The position numbers and the translations under genes were made by a program. From assembly GCF_030845175.1 (NCBI RefSeq), contig NZ_CP132542.1:3631501-3695500 (forward strand): a DNA stretch of 64,000 bases, read 5' to 3'. Origin of the DNA: Coralliovum pocilloporae (GTDB lineage Bacteria > Pseudomonadota > Alphaproteobacteria > Rhizobiales > Cohaesibacteraceae). The notes beneath the pieces were generated by a model. That model did not search any database, was not told where the DNA came from, and saw only the letters and a list, made by a program, of their open reading frames with translations. Positions 37,550 through 46,600 of the stretch are shown here, in pieces (within the stretch, counting starts at the first letter, position 1; each line of letters opens with the position of its first letter).

Positions 37550-38355
37550 TGATCCCCTTCCCCTGCCTGTGCTCCTTCCCCTGCTTCTGGCCCTGCTTCT
37601 GTCTTCAGAAGTCCCTCGCCCGGCTGCCAGGCCCCCGGCGGAATACGCCCGGACTCCACATAGGCTCCCCACAGGGCGTCAAGCTGGGCCCAGAGCACAT
37701 CGGTCTTGAAGATCAGCGCCTCGCAGACCGCGTCCTGCTTTTCGGGCGTATCCGCGTGCTCAAGCACCCAGGCCAGGCCGAACTGCACATCCTTGGGCGC
37801 TTCTGTCAGCCGCTTGCGGAAATAGGAAAGGCTGTCCGCATTGGCAAAGGCGTAATGCTCCAGAAGCCCCTCAATCCGCCGCTCATGAATGGCCGGTGCA
37901 AAGAGCTCGGTTAGTGATGAGGCGACAGCCTGCAGCAGCGGCTTCTCACGCACATAATGGATATAGGCTTCAACGGCAAAACGGGTGGCAGGCAGAATAC
38001 CCCTGCCGGACGCCACATAATCGGGATCAAGGCCCACGGCCTCCGCCAGTTTCAGCCAGCGCCTGAGACCGCCGCCAGCCTCTGCATCGCCGTCATGGTC
38101 TTCAATGCGGCTGCGCCATTCCCGTCGCATCTGCGGATCATCGCAGCGGGACAGAAAGGCCGCATCCTTCATCGGAATAGCCGCCTGGTAAGCCCACCGG
38201 TTGATCACCCAGGCCCGGACCTGATCCGGGCTGCATGCACCGCCATGAAGCCTGTGATGGAAGGGATGCCGGTCGTGATAGCGCTCCTTACCGATTGCCC
38301 GGAGGCGCGCTTCCAGTGGTGACAGAGTATCGGATGGCTGATTGGCAGTGCTCAT
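37546..38355 (-). CDS. pqqC: Pyrroloquinoline-quinone synthase PqqC
   Basis: 269-residue cofactorless oxidase performing the last ring closure and eight-electron oxidation to PQQ. Conserved stretches: [14 protein letters not shown] near residue 26, [18 protein letters not shown], and the IEDHDGD site. The C-terminus carries a Gly/Glu/Ala-rich tail of about 20 residues ([18 protein letters not shown]) not needed for the fold. Start overlaps pqqB by 4 bp. Confidence 0.96.
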   Translation of the reverse strand: MSTANQPSDTLSPLEARLRAIGKERYHDRHPFHHRLHGGACSPDQVRAWVINRWAYQAAIPMKDAAFLSRCDDPQMRREWRSRIEDHDGDAEAGGGLRRWLKLAEAVGLDPDYVASGRGILPATRFAVEAYIHYVREKPLLQAVASSLTELFAPAIHERRIEGLLEHYAFANADSLSYFRKRLTEAPKDVQFGLAWVLEHADTPEKQDAVCEALIFKTDVLWAQLDALWGAYVESGRIPPGAWQPGEGLLKTEAGPEAGEGAQAGEGDQ

Positions 38356-39245
38356 AGAGTGATCTCCATCCCGTCTGCGGCAATGGTCCAGCCCTGCGCC
38401 AGCACATAAGCCCGTTCGGCGCTGTCTGGCTGCCAGACCGGATTGGTATTGTTGATATGGATGAAGGTCTTGCCGCAGTGAAGTTCCTTGAGCGCTTCAA
38501 TCGATCCTTCCGGTCCGCTGATGGAGATATGTCCCATGCGCTGGCCGGTCTTGATGCCGGTGCCGGAGCGGATCATCTCGTCGTCCTGCCAGAGTGTACC
38601 ATCAAAGAACAAATGGTCCGCATCGCTGATCTGTTGCAGAAGCCCGTCGGTCACCCGTGCGCAGCCGGGAATGTAATAGGCGACGGTCTTACCGTCATCG
38701 AGGCGGACGCCGACGGTCTGCTCTCCCTCAAGGTCGGTCTGAATGGTGCTGCCGGTGTCTTCCATAAAAAGAGGGACTTTGCCTGGAACCGGGAAAACAA
38801 GGGCCTGGAGGGCAGGAAGCAGCGGGAAAGGCTCACCGATCACCAGCGGGTGCCGGGTGACTTTCTCCGGGTTCATCACATCAAAGACCCGGTTTGAGGA
38901 CAGAAGGCTCAGAATTTCCCGCGTCCCGAACAGGGTAAAAGGCGTCTGTTCACGCAGGGACAGAAGCCCGGCAATATGGTCGATGTCGCCATTGGTCACG
39001 AGCACGGACTGAAGGGGTGTGTCTCTCAATGTGCGCGGGAAGAGCGGTCTGGCCACCTGCATCTGCATGCGCAGGTCGGGGGATGTATTCAGGATGGCCC
39101 AGCGTTCGCCATCTGCAGAGACCGCAAGGGATGACTGGCTTGATGGCGCAATCTTTCCTGAGCGGGCATCCTGACAATTCGGACAACCGCAATTCCATTG
39201 CGGCAGGCCTCCGCCAGCCGCAGCGCCAAGAACCAGAAATCGCAT
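38352..39245 (-). CDS. pqqB: PqqB metallo-hydrolase
   Basis: 297 residues of the metallo-beta-lactamase fold. N-terminus MRFLVLGAAAGGGLPQWNCGCPNC with the structural zinc cysteines, then NGDIDHIAGLLSLRE as active site motif and FIHINNTNPV near the end. It hydroxylates the cross-linked dipeptide on the way to PQQ. ATG 39245 is chosen because it gives the invariant MRFLVLG start. Confidence 0.96.
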   Translation of the reverse strand: MRFLVLGAAAGGGLPQWNCGCPNCQDARSGKIAPSSQSSLAVSADGERWAILNTSPDLRMQMQVARPLFPRTLRDTPLQSVLVTNGDIDHIAGLLSLREQTPFTLFGTREILSLLSSNRVFDVMNPEKVTRHPLVIGEPFPLLPALQALVFPVPGKVPLFMEDTGSTIQTDLEGEQTVGVRLDDGKTVAYYIPGCARVTDGLLQQISDADHLFFDGTLWQDDEMIRSGTGIKTGQRMGHISISGPEGSIEALKELHCGKTFIHINNTNPVWQPDSAERAYVLAQGWTIAADGMEITL

Positions 39246-39386
39246 TGTCGATAATCCGCGAAAAAGACAGTCCGTTGACCTTTGGTTCAAAACCGGTTGA
39301 TCAGACTATCCTGTGCCAGAAGTCAGGTCTGCGGGACCGGGATCAGCTGACCCTCATGCCCCGCAAGACAGATCATGTCAGAGGGA

Positions 39387-39485
39387 TCAGAACAGATCGC
39401 GCTCTGTCTCGTCCTCGGACGGTGCGTACATGTTGATTTCCATGCCGCAATTGACTTCTTTGATTTTCGGTGTCGTCCAGGCCAT
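39387..39485 (-). CDS. pqqA: PQQ precursor peptide PqqA
   Basis: 32-residue substrate peptide starting MAWTTPKIKEVNCGMEINMY. The cross-linked residues are Glu16 and Tyr20, spaced E-x3-Y exactly as required, followed by APSEDETERDLF. It begins MAWTTPKI, as in many alphaproteobacterial PqqA. First gene of the operon, 141 bp before pqqB, a gap that allows extra peptide synthesis. The nosR-like gene is divergent, 151 bp away. Confidence 0.96.
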   Translation of the reverse strand: MAWTTPKIKEVNCGMEINMYAPSEDETERDLF

Positions 39486-39636
39486 TTTTCTCCTCCGTTG
39501 GCTAGTCGTTCAAAGCGTAGCAATGCCCCGGTTTTCTGCGTATTGTCCTTTGGTCGTAACTTTATGGAACTGGTATCAGACCCACCCGACCATGGTCGAA
39601 TAGTGGCAGCTTGCATCTCTCGCTTACGCTCTCCTC

Positions 39637-41808
39637 ATGCACTGGCCACAGTCAAAAAGTCTTGTCCGAAACCGGGATCGGGTCAAGCGCCTTGGGGTCG
39701 TAGATCCGCGAGGCCTTTCGGCCGTGCTGTTTGTCTGGCTCTTTCTTGTCATGGGTGCCGTTGGGCCCGGAGCCGTTATTTCACCTGCCCTCGCCCTTGA
39801 GCGTGACAAGCTGGCCGAGCTGATTGTCCCGCCTTTCTCTCTTGGCGAACCGTTGAATGACAGAGGCGTCTACAGCCTTCTGAATTCAGGCGGAGCGGAG
39901 GCCGGTTATGTCTTTGAAACCGAGCCGCTTGCTCCCCTGCCCGGCTTTTCCGGCGCGCCCATCAATCTGCTGGTGGTGCTGGATCTGGAAGGTCGGTTTC
40001 ACGAGGTGCGGCTGATCGAACATAATGAGCCGATTTTTGTTTCAGGCCTTGGCGAGGCTCCGTTTCACAAATTTTTTGAACAATATCCCGGCCTGTCGAT
40101 CTCATCTTCCATTGTGGTGGGGACACCATATGGGGATGGAGACGCGGGCAGCTCCCTTGTCTATCTGGACGGGGTTACCAAGGCCACTGCGTCCGTGCGG
40201 ATTGCCCATGAATCGGTGATGGCCGCTGCACTGGCGGTTGCCCGCGAAAAGATGCAGGGCATTGCCTCCGGACCACCTGCCCACCCCGACCGGACACATG
40301 AGGAAGATCTCGACTGGGCCGCTTTGGTTGAACAGGGTCTTGTGAAGCGGACCACCCTCAGCAATGCCGAGGTGGACGCGCTTTTCAAGGGAACCATCTG
40401 GGAGGATGACGACCCGGGCGCCAGGGACAATCCGGGAGAGCCCTATCTTGATCTCTGGGTGGTGGATCTGGGTCCGCCTTCGATTGCAAAGGCTGTGCTC
40501 TCCAGGGATGGATATGAGGAACTGCAGGATTTTCTCGCCATCTCTCCGGATGATGAGCCGATCCTTCTGATCGAAACAGCCCGTCATGGCCTTGTGAGTG
40601 AGGATTTTGTCCGGAATACAGCGCCGGACTGGCTGTCTGCCGAGCAACATGGTCTGCCGGTTGCCCTGCGGGACAGTGACCTGCTGGTCGACCTCTCCGA
40701 TGATGTGCCTGACGCACTTCATGACGGGGTGATGATGATCCTCAGAACAGACAGGCGGCTCGGGTTTGATCCGTCCCGTGACTGGACCCTGAAAGTGGCC
40801 GCCGTGCGGGAGCATGGCATGTTCCAGCCGGAAGTGGGTTCAGTGTCGCTGCCTGTCAGCCATGTGACCGATGAGCGGTTCTTCTCCCGGCCTGAGGTGA
40901 TCAAACCGGCCCCGCCCTGGCTTGAGGCTCTGCGCGGCAGGCAGGGTGATATGATCGTGCTGGCCCTTTTTCTTTCAGGTCTCACGGCCCTCTTGTTCTT
41001 CAGCCAGAACAGGCTGGCGGACAGCCCTCTGTTCACCCCCTGGCGTCTCGGATTTCTGGCTGTGATGACTGGCTTTGTCGGCTGGTGGGGACAGGGGCAG
41101 TTGTCCGTTGTCACTGTGCTTGGTGTGATCCGCACAGCCTACGAAGGCGGGTCTTATGCCTTTCTGGTCTATGATCCGTTTTCTCTGCTTGTGTGGGCTT
41201 TTGCCATTCTCGGCTTTGTGCTTTGGGGGCGAGGATATTTCTGCGGATGGCTCTGCCCGTTCGGAGCCCTTCAGGAGTTTGCCCATCATCTGGGACGTCT
41301 TCTGCGTCTGCCGCAATATGAACCGACAGCCCTGTGGGACAATCGCTTGAAGCTGCTGAAATATGGTCTTCTGGCCGGCCTTGTCGCCCTTGTCTTTATC
41401 GCGCCCGACCGGGTTGATACGGCAGCTGAGGTGGAGCCGTTCAAGACCGCGATCACCACTTATTTTGTACGGGAATGGTTCTATGTGGCCTATGCAATCG
41501 CCTGGCTTCTGGCGGGCATGGTGTTGTTCAAGGGGTTCTGCCGCTATGTCTGTCCACTGGGTGCAGTGATGGCCATTGGCGGCCTGCTGCGCGGCCGCAA
41601 GTGGATTGACCGGCGGGCGGAATGCGGCTCTCCCTGTCAGCTCTGCAAGGTCAAATGCGGCTATGGGGCCATCAGGCCGAGCGGTGAAATCCAGTATTCG
41701 GAATGCTTTGGCTGTCTGGATTGCGTAACCATCCATAATGACAAGGCCCAGTGTGTCCCGCTCGTTCTTGCCGCGAAAGGCAAGGCCCGGCTGCAGGCTG
41801 CGGAATAA
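39637..41808 (+). CDS. NosR/NirI-type flavinylated polyferredoxin membrane protein
   Basis: 723 residues. A signal-like first membrane segment (30-52) is followed by a periplasmic FMN-binding domain with the attachment region LDGVTKATASV (candidate Thr181), then a large periplasmic part and about six membrane helices from residue 435. Cytoplasmic iron-sulfur motifs are CGWLCPFGALQEF, CRYVCPLGAV and the ferredoxin-like CGSPCQLCKVKC / CFGCLDC cysteines. In denitrifiers NosR passes electrons to N2O reductase. Here there is no nosZ; the neighbours are pqq genes and an apbE/nqrM pair, so it likely moves electrons across the membrane to another acceptor. Confidence 0.9.
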   Translation: MHWPQSKSLVRNRDRVKRLGVVDPRGLSAVLFVWLFLVMGAVGPGAVISPALALERDKLAELIVPPFSLGEPLNDRGVYSLLNSGGAEAGYVFETEPLAPLPGFSGAPINLLVVLDLEGRFHEVRLIEHNEPIFVSGLGEAPFHKFFEQYPGLSISSSIVVGTPYGDGDAGSSLVYLDGVTKATASVRIAHESVMAAALAVAREKMQGIASGPPAHPDRTHEEDLDWAALVEQGLVKRTTLSNAEVDALFKGTIWEDDDPGARDNPGEPYLDLWVVDLGPPSIAKAVLSRDGYEELQDFLAISPDDEPILLIETARHGLVSEDFVRNTAPDWLSAEQHGLPVALRDSDLLVDLSDDVPDALHDGVMMILRTDRRLGFDPSRDWTLKVAAVREHGMFQPEVGSVSLPVSHVTDERFFSRPEVIKPAPPWLEALRGRQGDMIVLALFLSGLTALLFFSQNRLADSPLFTPWRLGFLAVMTGFVGWWGQGQLSVVTVLGVIRTAYEGGSYAFLVYDPFSLLVWAFAILGFVLWGRGYFCGWLCPFGALQEFAHHLGRLLRLPQYEPTALWDNRLKLLKYGLLAGLVALVFIAPDRVDTAAEVEPFKTAITTYFVREWFYVAYAIAWLLAGMVLFKGFCRYVCPLGAVMAIGGLLRGRKWIDRRAECGSPCQLCKVKCGYGAIRPSGEIQYSECFGCLDCVTIHNDKAQCVPLVLAAKGKARLQAAE

Positions 41809-41941
41809 ACAGCCTTTCTCTCCATTCTCACCCTCTGTCCACCCTTGCCTTTGCGAAGAGACTTTTTCGGAAAATCTGGCAATAGGGTCGGGAAAATCTG
41901 CTATTCAGAAGAAAGGTTTAACAGTTCTCGGATTTGGCAGC

Positions 41942-42772
41942 ATGCGGCATACTTATTACGCACCCAGGGGCGGGCTCCCGCCGCAGACGGATCTTCTGAC
42001 AGATCGGGCCATGTTCACCGAAGCCTATGCGGTGATCCCCAAGGGGACGTTCTCCGATATCGTCACCAGCGCCCTGCCCTTCTGGGAAGGCGCGCGGTTC
42101 TGGGTTCTGTCGCGGCCGCTCTCAGGCTTTGCTGAAACGTTCTCGCAATATATCGCCGAAGTTCAACCGGGTGGCGGCAGCAAGAGGCCGGAGACGGAAA
42201 AGGGCGTGGAAGCGGTGCTGTTTGTGGTGGAGGGTGAAATCACTCTTCAGATCGATGGCAAGACCCACCGGCTTGGCGAAGGCGGCTATGCCTATCTGCC
42301 ACCGGACAAGGCCTATGAACTCCACAATGGCTCAGACAAGGCGGCCCGGTTCCACTGGATCAGGAAAGCCTATCAGGCCGTGGACGGCCTTGATCTGCCG
42401 GATGTGCTGATCGCAAACGAGAATGATGTGGCACCGACCCCGATGCCGGACACCAACGGCGCCTGGGCCACAACCCGGTTTGTCGACCCGGCAGACCTGC
42501 GCCACGACATGCATGTGACCATTGTCACCTTTCAGCCCGGTGCGGTTATCCCCTTTGCTGAAACCCATGTGATGGAGCATGGTCTTTATGTGCTGGAAGG
42601 AAAGGCGGTCTACAGGCTCAACCAGGATTGGGTGGAAGTGGAAGCCGGCGACTACATGTGGCTCCGCGCGTTCTGCCCGCAGGCCTGCTACGCAGGCGGC
42701 CCCGGCCCGTTCCGCTATCTGCTTTACAAGGACGTCAACCGCCATATGGGATTTGGCCGGGCGGGTGTGTGA
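41942..42772 (+). CDS. (S)-ureidoglycine aminohydrolase
   Basis: 276-residue bicupin of the UGHY/AllE type, which turns (S)-ureidoglycine into ureidoglycolate plus ammonia in purine (allantoin) breakdown. Conserved: MRHTYYAPRGGLPPQTDLLTDRA, the second cupin's ligands in THVMEHGLYVLEGKAVYRLN, and AGDYMWLRAFCPQACYAGGPG near the end. No other allantoin genes are nearby, so it is an isolated pathway gene here. Confidence 0.93.
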   Translation: MRHTYYAPRGGLPPQTDLLTDRAMFTEAYAVIPKGTFSDIVTSALPFWEGARFWVLSRPLSGFAETFSQYIAEVQPGGGSKRPETEKGVEAVLFVVEGEITLQIDGKTHRLGEGGYAYLPPDKAYELHNGSDKAARFHWIRKAYQAVDGLDLPDVLIANENDVAPTPMPDTNGAWATTRFVDPADLRHDMHVTIVTFQPGAVIPFAETHVMEHGLYVLEGKAVYRLNQDWVEVEAGDYMWLRAFCPQACYAGGPGPFRYLLYKDVNRHMGFGRAGV

Positions 42773-42774
42773 CC

Positions 42775-43281
42775 CTAGTCCCCAGAGTTCTTCTGAAGTC
42801 GGGTGATGATCTCTGACAGCGTTGACTGGCTGTCATAATAGCCCGTTGTCTCTGTCTCAACGATGCCGCGCACTTCCTCCGCCAGCCGTTCTGCCAGAGT
42901 GAAGATGCCTTGCTTGTCCCCGGCTGCGGTCAGCTTCAGGGACTCAATGTGGCTGATCTCGACCAGAGCCTCCAGTCGCAATTGAGTAATCCGGTGACTT
43001 TCCCAGGCTGAGCCCCATTCAAAGAAACCGGCGGCTGCAACCGACAGGGCGCTGATGGCGGCGAGGGCCGCAATAACATAACCTGTCCTGAAGGCACCGA
43101 TCTTCTGATCCGGACGGTTCATGGTGGCAGACAGGAAGGTGATCAGGATGGATGCACAGATGGCCACCAGGCCCACGCCCCGATAAAGCAGATGTTTCAT
43201 GTCAGCACTGGATTCGTACCAAATGATCTGCTTTGTCGCATAAGCGACTGCAACCTGATAGGCGGCAAGTGCCTCTTCCAT
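42775..43281 (-). CDS. SLATT/DUF4231-like two-transmembrane protein
   Basis: 168 residues from ATG 43281, which is preceded by GGGGAAG at good spacing; an ATG at 43296 also exists. N-terminal helix with WYESSADMKH, then two hydrophobic segments (GVGLVAICASILITFLSA; GYVIAALAAISALSVAAAG), then a helical C-terminus. This is the layout of DUF4231/SLATT proteins, predicted pore-forming effectors in conflict systems. No nucleotide-sensing or SLOG partner is adjacent, so function is open. Only 2 bp separate its stop from that of the convergent ureidoglycine gene. Confidence 0.7.
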   Translation of the reverse strand: MEEALAAYQVAVAYATKQIIWYESSADMKHLLYRGVGLVAICASILITFLSATMNRPDQKIGAFRTGYVIAALAAISALSVAAAGFFEWGSAWESHRITQLRLEALVEISHIESLKLTAAGDKQGIFTLAERLAEEVRGIVETETTGYYDSQSTLSEIITRLQKNSGD

Positions 43282-43306
43282 TCGCGTCTTCCCCATAACC
43301 CATATG

Positions 43307-43343
43307 AAAACCCGGCCTGCTCATTGTGAACCGCCGGGCTTTT
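43307..43343 (-). terminator. Terminator after the CBS-domain gene
   Basis: AAAACCCGGC (43307-43316) is complementary to GCCGGGCTTTT (43333-43343); read on the minus strand it is a GC stem followed by T's. Confidence 0.75.
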
Positions 43344-43381
43344 GTCTTTTGCTCAGGTCCGCCTGATCGTCGAGGGCTGTA

Positions 43382-43906
43382 TCAGCCGACGATCATCTGT
43401 TTCATGCGCAGGGCTTCGTATTCCACTTCCTTCAGGCGATAGTTGACCACGTCGCCAATGGTGATGATGCCGCAGAGCTTGTTTTCAGTGACCACAGGCA
43501 TGTGGCGGAAGCGGCCTTCCGTCATGCGTTTCAGGACGTCTGTCAGCGGGTCGGACGGCGTGCAGGTGACCACATCGCTTGTCATCAGCGCTTCCACAGA
43601 CTGATCCATGATGCCGTCGGCCTGGTCCGCGAGCTGGCGCACGATATCGCGCTCGGACAGGATGCCCTTCAGCATGCCGTTCTGGTCGGTGACCACCAGC
43701 GCGCCGATATGTTTCTCCTTAAGCAGGCCCACCACATGGTCTATGGTGTCGTTCGGACGAATCGAGAAAACGGCATCTCCCTTGCCCTCGAGCAGCTTGG
43801 ATACGGGTGTTTTCGAGCTCGACAGGTTTGAGCTTGTGGTCTGGCTGTAGGTTGTCTTGTCAGCCTTGTCGCCGCGAGTTGATGCCTGGTATGAGGCAGG
43901 TGCCAT
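43382..43906 (-). CDS. CBS-domain protein
   Basis: 174 residues: a polar Ser/Thr-rich N-terminus (1-35) and two CBS motifs (about 45-105 and 110-165) with typical sequences ALVVTDQNGMLKGILSERDIVRQL and HMPVVTENKLCGIITIGDVVNYRL. Such paired CBS proteins bind adenosine nucleotides (AMP, ATP, NADH). Ends in the family's LRMKQMIVG. Divergent from the apbE operon. Confidence 0.92.
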   Translation of the reverse strand: MAPASYQASTRGDKADKTTYSQTTSSNLSSSKTPVSKLLEGKGDAVFSIRPNDTIDHVVGLLKEKHIGALVVTDQNGMLKGILSERDIVRQLADQADGIMDQSVEALMTSDVVTCTPSDPLTDVLKRMTEGRFRHMPVVTENKLCGIITIGDVVNYRLKEVEYEALRMKQMIVG

Positions 43907-44016
43907 GCGGAATTCCTCCTGTCCGATATGGATTCTCCAGCCTCCATCTTACTCAGGGATGGCCATCTGGAAAGGGGTATTTTGTTGAAGATGATAGGTA
44001 ATTGGAGCGTATTGCC

Positions 44017-44205
44017 GTGTTTGACAGTCTCTATCTGACCCCGTTTACCGGCACGATGATCGTGTTTCTGGTGGTGATTTGCGGTCATTGCTATCGTCGG
44101 GTCTGGAAAACAGAGCCGGAGAATGCCCGGCTGAAAGCCTGGCTTTATGGCGTGCCAGCGGCAATCGGGCTGATGGCGCTGGCTTTTCTGCCGCTCAAGT
44201 TCTGA
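44017..44205 (+). CDS. Small membrane protein upstream of apbE
   Basis: 62 residues from GTG 44017; a TTG at 44002 would add five. Two hydrophobic segments (GTMIVFLVVICGHCY; VPAAIGLMALAFLPL) linked by a charged loop. It ends 17 bp before apbE and so probably begins the small-protein/apbE/nqrM operon. No family recognised; by position it may support the NosR-like redox complex. Confidence 0.55.
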   Translation: MFDSLYLTPFTGTMIVFLVVICGHCYRRVWKTEPENARLKAWLYGVPAAIGLMALAFLPLKF

Positions 44206-44222
44206 TCGCCCGGACCACCGCT

Positions 44223-45299
44223 ATGCGCCTGCTTTCCCATCTGCGTTCCCGCCTGCTGCCGCGTCTGTTAATCATCCTGCCCGTTTTGCTGCTGACAGCC
44301 TGTTGGCCAGAATCTGAATCTGGATCTGAATCCGGGTCTGAGGTTCTGCGTCTGTCAGGCCACACCATGGGCACCAGCTACAATGTGACGGCCATTGGTT
44401 CTGATCTCGACAGCGCGATGATTGCCGACAGCATCAAGAACACGCTCGACCGGGTGAATGGCTCCATGTCGAACTGGGACCCGCAGTCGGAAGTCTCGAC
44501 CTTCTCGGCCTCCGGCGATCTCAACCCGGTGTCCATCTCTGATGATTTTCTCACCGTGATGGCCACCGCCGATGAGGTTCACAGCAAATCCGGTGGCGTC
44601 TTTGATGTGACCCTCGGCCCGTTGATTGAGCTGTGGGGCTTCGGCCCGCGTAAGCCGGGAGACCCGGTGCCATCGGACAAGGCCATTGACGAGGCGCTTG
44701 AGGCGGTTGGTCAGGCCCGGCTGCTAAGTCTGGACGAAACCCGGAAAACCCTGGCCAAGGCGCAGCCTGGCACCGGTATCAATCTCGGGGCCATTGCCAA
44801 AGGCTATGGTGTGGATGCCATTGCCCGGGCGCTGGAGAGCCACGGTGTCACCCGTTACATGGTGGAGATTGGCGGGGATCTGGTGACGAAGGGTGCCAAT
44901 CCGCGCGGAGAAGGTTGGCGCATCGGTATCGAAAAGCCGGAGACCGGCAGCCAGTCCATCCAGATGATTGTGCCGGTCAGCAATCGCGGCATGGCCACAT
45001 CCGGCGATTACCGGAATTTCTTCGAGCATGAGGGCAAGCGCTACTCGCATATTCTCGACCCCCTCACCGGCCGTCCTGTGACCCATCGCACCACATCGGT
45101 TACGGTGATTGCCGAGAATGCCATGCTGGCCGATGCCTGGGCCACGGCCATGCTGGTTCTGGGCCGCGAACGGGGTCTCGCGGTGGCAAAAACCCATCAA
45201 CTGGCCGTGTTTTTTATCGAAAGGGATAGCCAGACCGGGTCTGAATCCTATATCACAACCGAGAGCCCGGCCTTCAGAGCCATGCCGGGCGACCAGTGA
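44223..45299 (+). CDS. apbE: FAD:protein FMN transferase ApbE (lipoprotein)
   Basis: 358 residues. Lipoprotein signal with lipobox LLLTAC, so active in the periplasm. ApbE motifs: GHTMGTSYNV near the start, SKSGGVFDVTLGPL, INLGAIAKGYGVDAIAR, and the metal/threonine motif with THRTTSVTVIAENAMLADAWATA. It transfers FMN from FAD to Thr in a DxxSGAT-like motif of membrane redox proteins. The NosR-like protein 2.4 kb away, with LDGVTKAT, is the obvious local substrate. A repeated Glu-Ser/Gly-Ser spacer follows the lipid-modified Cys. Confidence 0.94.
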   Translation: MRLLSHLRSRLLPRLLIILPVLLLTACWPESESGSESGSEVLRLSGHTMGTSYNVTAIGSDLDSAMIADSIKNTLDRVNGSMSNWDPQSEVSTFSASGDLNPVSISDDFLTVMATADEVHSKSGGVFDVTLGPLIELWGFGPRKPGDPVPSDKAIDEALEAVGQARLLSLDETRKTLAKAQPGTGINLGAIAKGYGVDAIARALESHGVTRYMVEIGGDLVTKGANPRGEGWRIGIEKPETGSQSIQMIVPVSNRGMATSGDYRNFFEHEGKRYSHILDPLTGRPVTHRTTSVTVIAENAMLADAWATAMLVLGRERGLAVAKTHQLAVFFIERDSQTGSESYITTESPAFRAMPGDQ

Positions 45300-45320
45300 C
45301 ACCCAGAGGACCGCATCACT

Positions 45321-45557
45321 ATGACGACCTTTTTTCTGGCATTCTTCATTCTGCTGCTCGTGATGGTGGGCATGTCGCTGGGCGTGATGCTGATGGGTAA
45401 ACGCATCAAGGGCAGCTGCGGCGGCCTCAATGCCATCTCCGGTGCCGACAAATGCGTGGTCTGCTCCAAGGAAATCGATCCCAACAGCCCCTTGCGCGAC
45501 AAACTCCAATGCCGCCGCGCCCGCATGGCTGCAGAGAGCGAACAGGCGTCTGCTTGA
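45321..45557 (+). CDS. nqrM: NqrM-like protein (DUF539)
   Basis: 78 residues: one N-terminal membrane helix, then GKRIKGSCGGLNAISGADKCVVCSKE with the four conserved cysteines of NqrM. In Na+-NQR organisms NqrM delivers iron to the NqrDE cysteine centre and its gene follows nqrA-F and apbE. Here the apbE-nqrM tail exists without nqr genes. The product may mature the iron centres of the NosR-like protein; that is inference. Confidence 0.9.
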   Translation: MTTFFLAFFILLLVMVGMSLGVMLMGKRIKGSCGGLNAISGADKCVVCSKEIDPNSPLRDKLQCRRARMAAESEQASA

Positions 45558-45584
45558 GGGGAGAGGCTCCTCCCTTTTATCCGA

Positions 45585-45827
45585 TTATAGAAGATTACTC
45601 TCCGCATCCATTGCTGCCAAAGCGATTAAAGCCTCAGACTGTGTTGCGTCTCGCATTTCTTTGTAGGCGAACAGATCATCTGTACGTATTCGTCTGTGAC
45701 GGCCCGCTATTTCTTTAGCTCGGAATTGACTGGCAACATCCTGAACCCATGTCTGAGAGGCAATGAGTTGCGCCCCATGCAAAGGATACCTTGCCAAATC
45801 GCGCGCAAAAGAACATAATGTGAACAT
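45585..45827 (-). CDS. Hypothetical short protein
   Basis: 80-codon frame between nqrM and the divergent lysE-family gene. The composition is protein-like (second half FAYKEMRDATQSEALIALAAMDAES looks helical) but no family is recognised and the ribosome-binding site is poor. May be non-coding. Confidence 0.3.
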   Translation of the reverse strand: MFTLCSFARDLARYPLHGAQLIASQTWVQDVASQFRAKEIAGRHRRIRTDDLFAYKEMRDATQSEALIALAAMDAESNLL

Positions 45828-45852
45828 TGCTTGTTTTATGTGAGGCTAATCA

Positions 45853-46494
45853 ATGGAAGACATTGCGCATTATCTGCCGGGCATTCTGCTGTCATACGGG
45901 GCATTTCTTATGGCGATAGCAAGCCCGGGTCCCAACGTTCTGGCTGTGATCGGGACGTCTATGGCGGCGAGCCGCCGTTCCGGGATGGCCCTGGCAATGG
46001 GGGTTGCAACCGGGACATTGACATGGGCTCTTCTCACGGCGGTCGGCCTGTCTGCCCTGCTTGCGACCTATGCGTCTGCGCTCTTCATAATCAAGGTGTT
46101 TGGTGGTCTCTATCTGCTTTTTCTTGCCTATAAGGCGTTTCGGTCCGCAGCATCCGCACACGATATTGAAGCGACAGAACTGTCAGGGGGACGGCGCACC
46201 TCATGGGGCTACTTGCGGAGAGGGTATATCATCCAGATGACCAATCCGAAGGCGGCCCTTGCATGGATTGCAATCATCTCACTCGGGCTTGTGCCCGATG
46301 CACCTCTTTGGGTCGCAGGGGCAATCGTGGCCGGGACGTTTCTTTTGTCTGTGGCCATTCACCTGCTCTATGCGGTGGCGTTTTCTACGCCAATCATGGT
46401 CAGGATATACGGCGGTGCACGCCGTTTTATTCAAGGCGCTCTTGGCACGTTCTTCGGCCTTGCCGGCCTCAGATTGCTGACAGACCGGAGTTGA
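45853..46494 (+). CDS. LysE/RhtB family amino-acid exporter
   Basis: 213 residues with six hydrophobic segments. Family marks: MAIASPGPNVLAVIGTSMAASRRSGMALAMGVATG at the start and TNPKAALAWIAI in the middle. Inner-membrane exporter of an amino acid or a homoserine-lactone-like compound. Stands alone, followed by a hairpin. Confidence 0.92.
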   Translation: MEDIAHYLPGILLSYGAFLMAIASPGPNVLAVIGTSMAASRRSGMALAMGVATGTLTWALLTAVGLSALLATYASALFIIKVFGGLYLLFLAYKAFRSAASAHDIEATELSGGRRTSWGYLRRGYIIQMTNPKAALAWIAIISLGLVPDAPLWVAGAIVAGTFLLSVAIHLLYAVAFSTPIMVRIYGGARRFIQGALGTFFGLAGLRLLTDRS

Positions 46495-46514
46495 GTCAAC
46501 AGGCAGACAACAAT

Positions 46515-46540
46515 CAGGAGCGGCTTCCGAACCGCTCCTG
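46515..46540. terminator. Hairpin terminator between lysE-type gene and LuxR gene
   Basis: Perfect 9-bp stem CAGGAGCGG / CCGCTCCTG around an 8-base loop, between convergent genes; no T-run. Confidence 0.6.
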
Positions 46541-46600
46541 CACCCTGTACTCAAGAGGCAAAGATGGTCCGTGTGTGAGGGACTTTTGGTTGCGCAGCAA

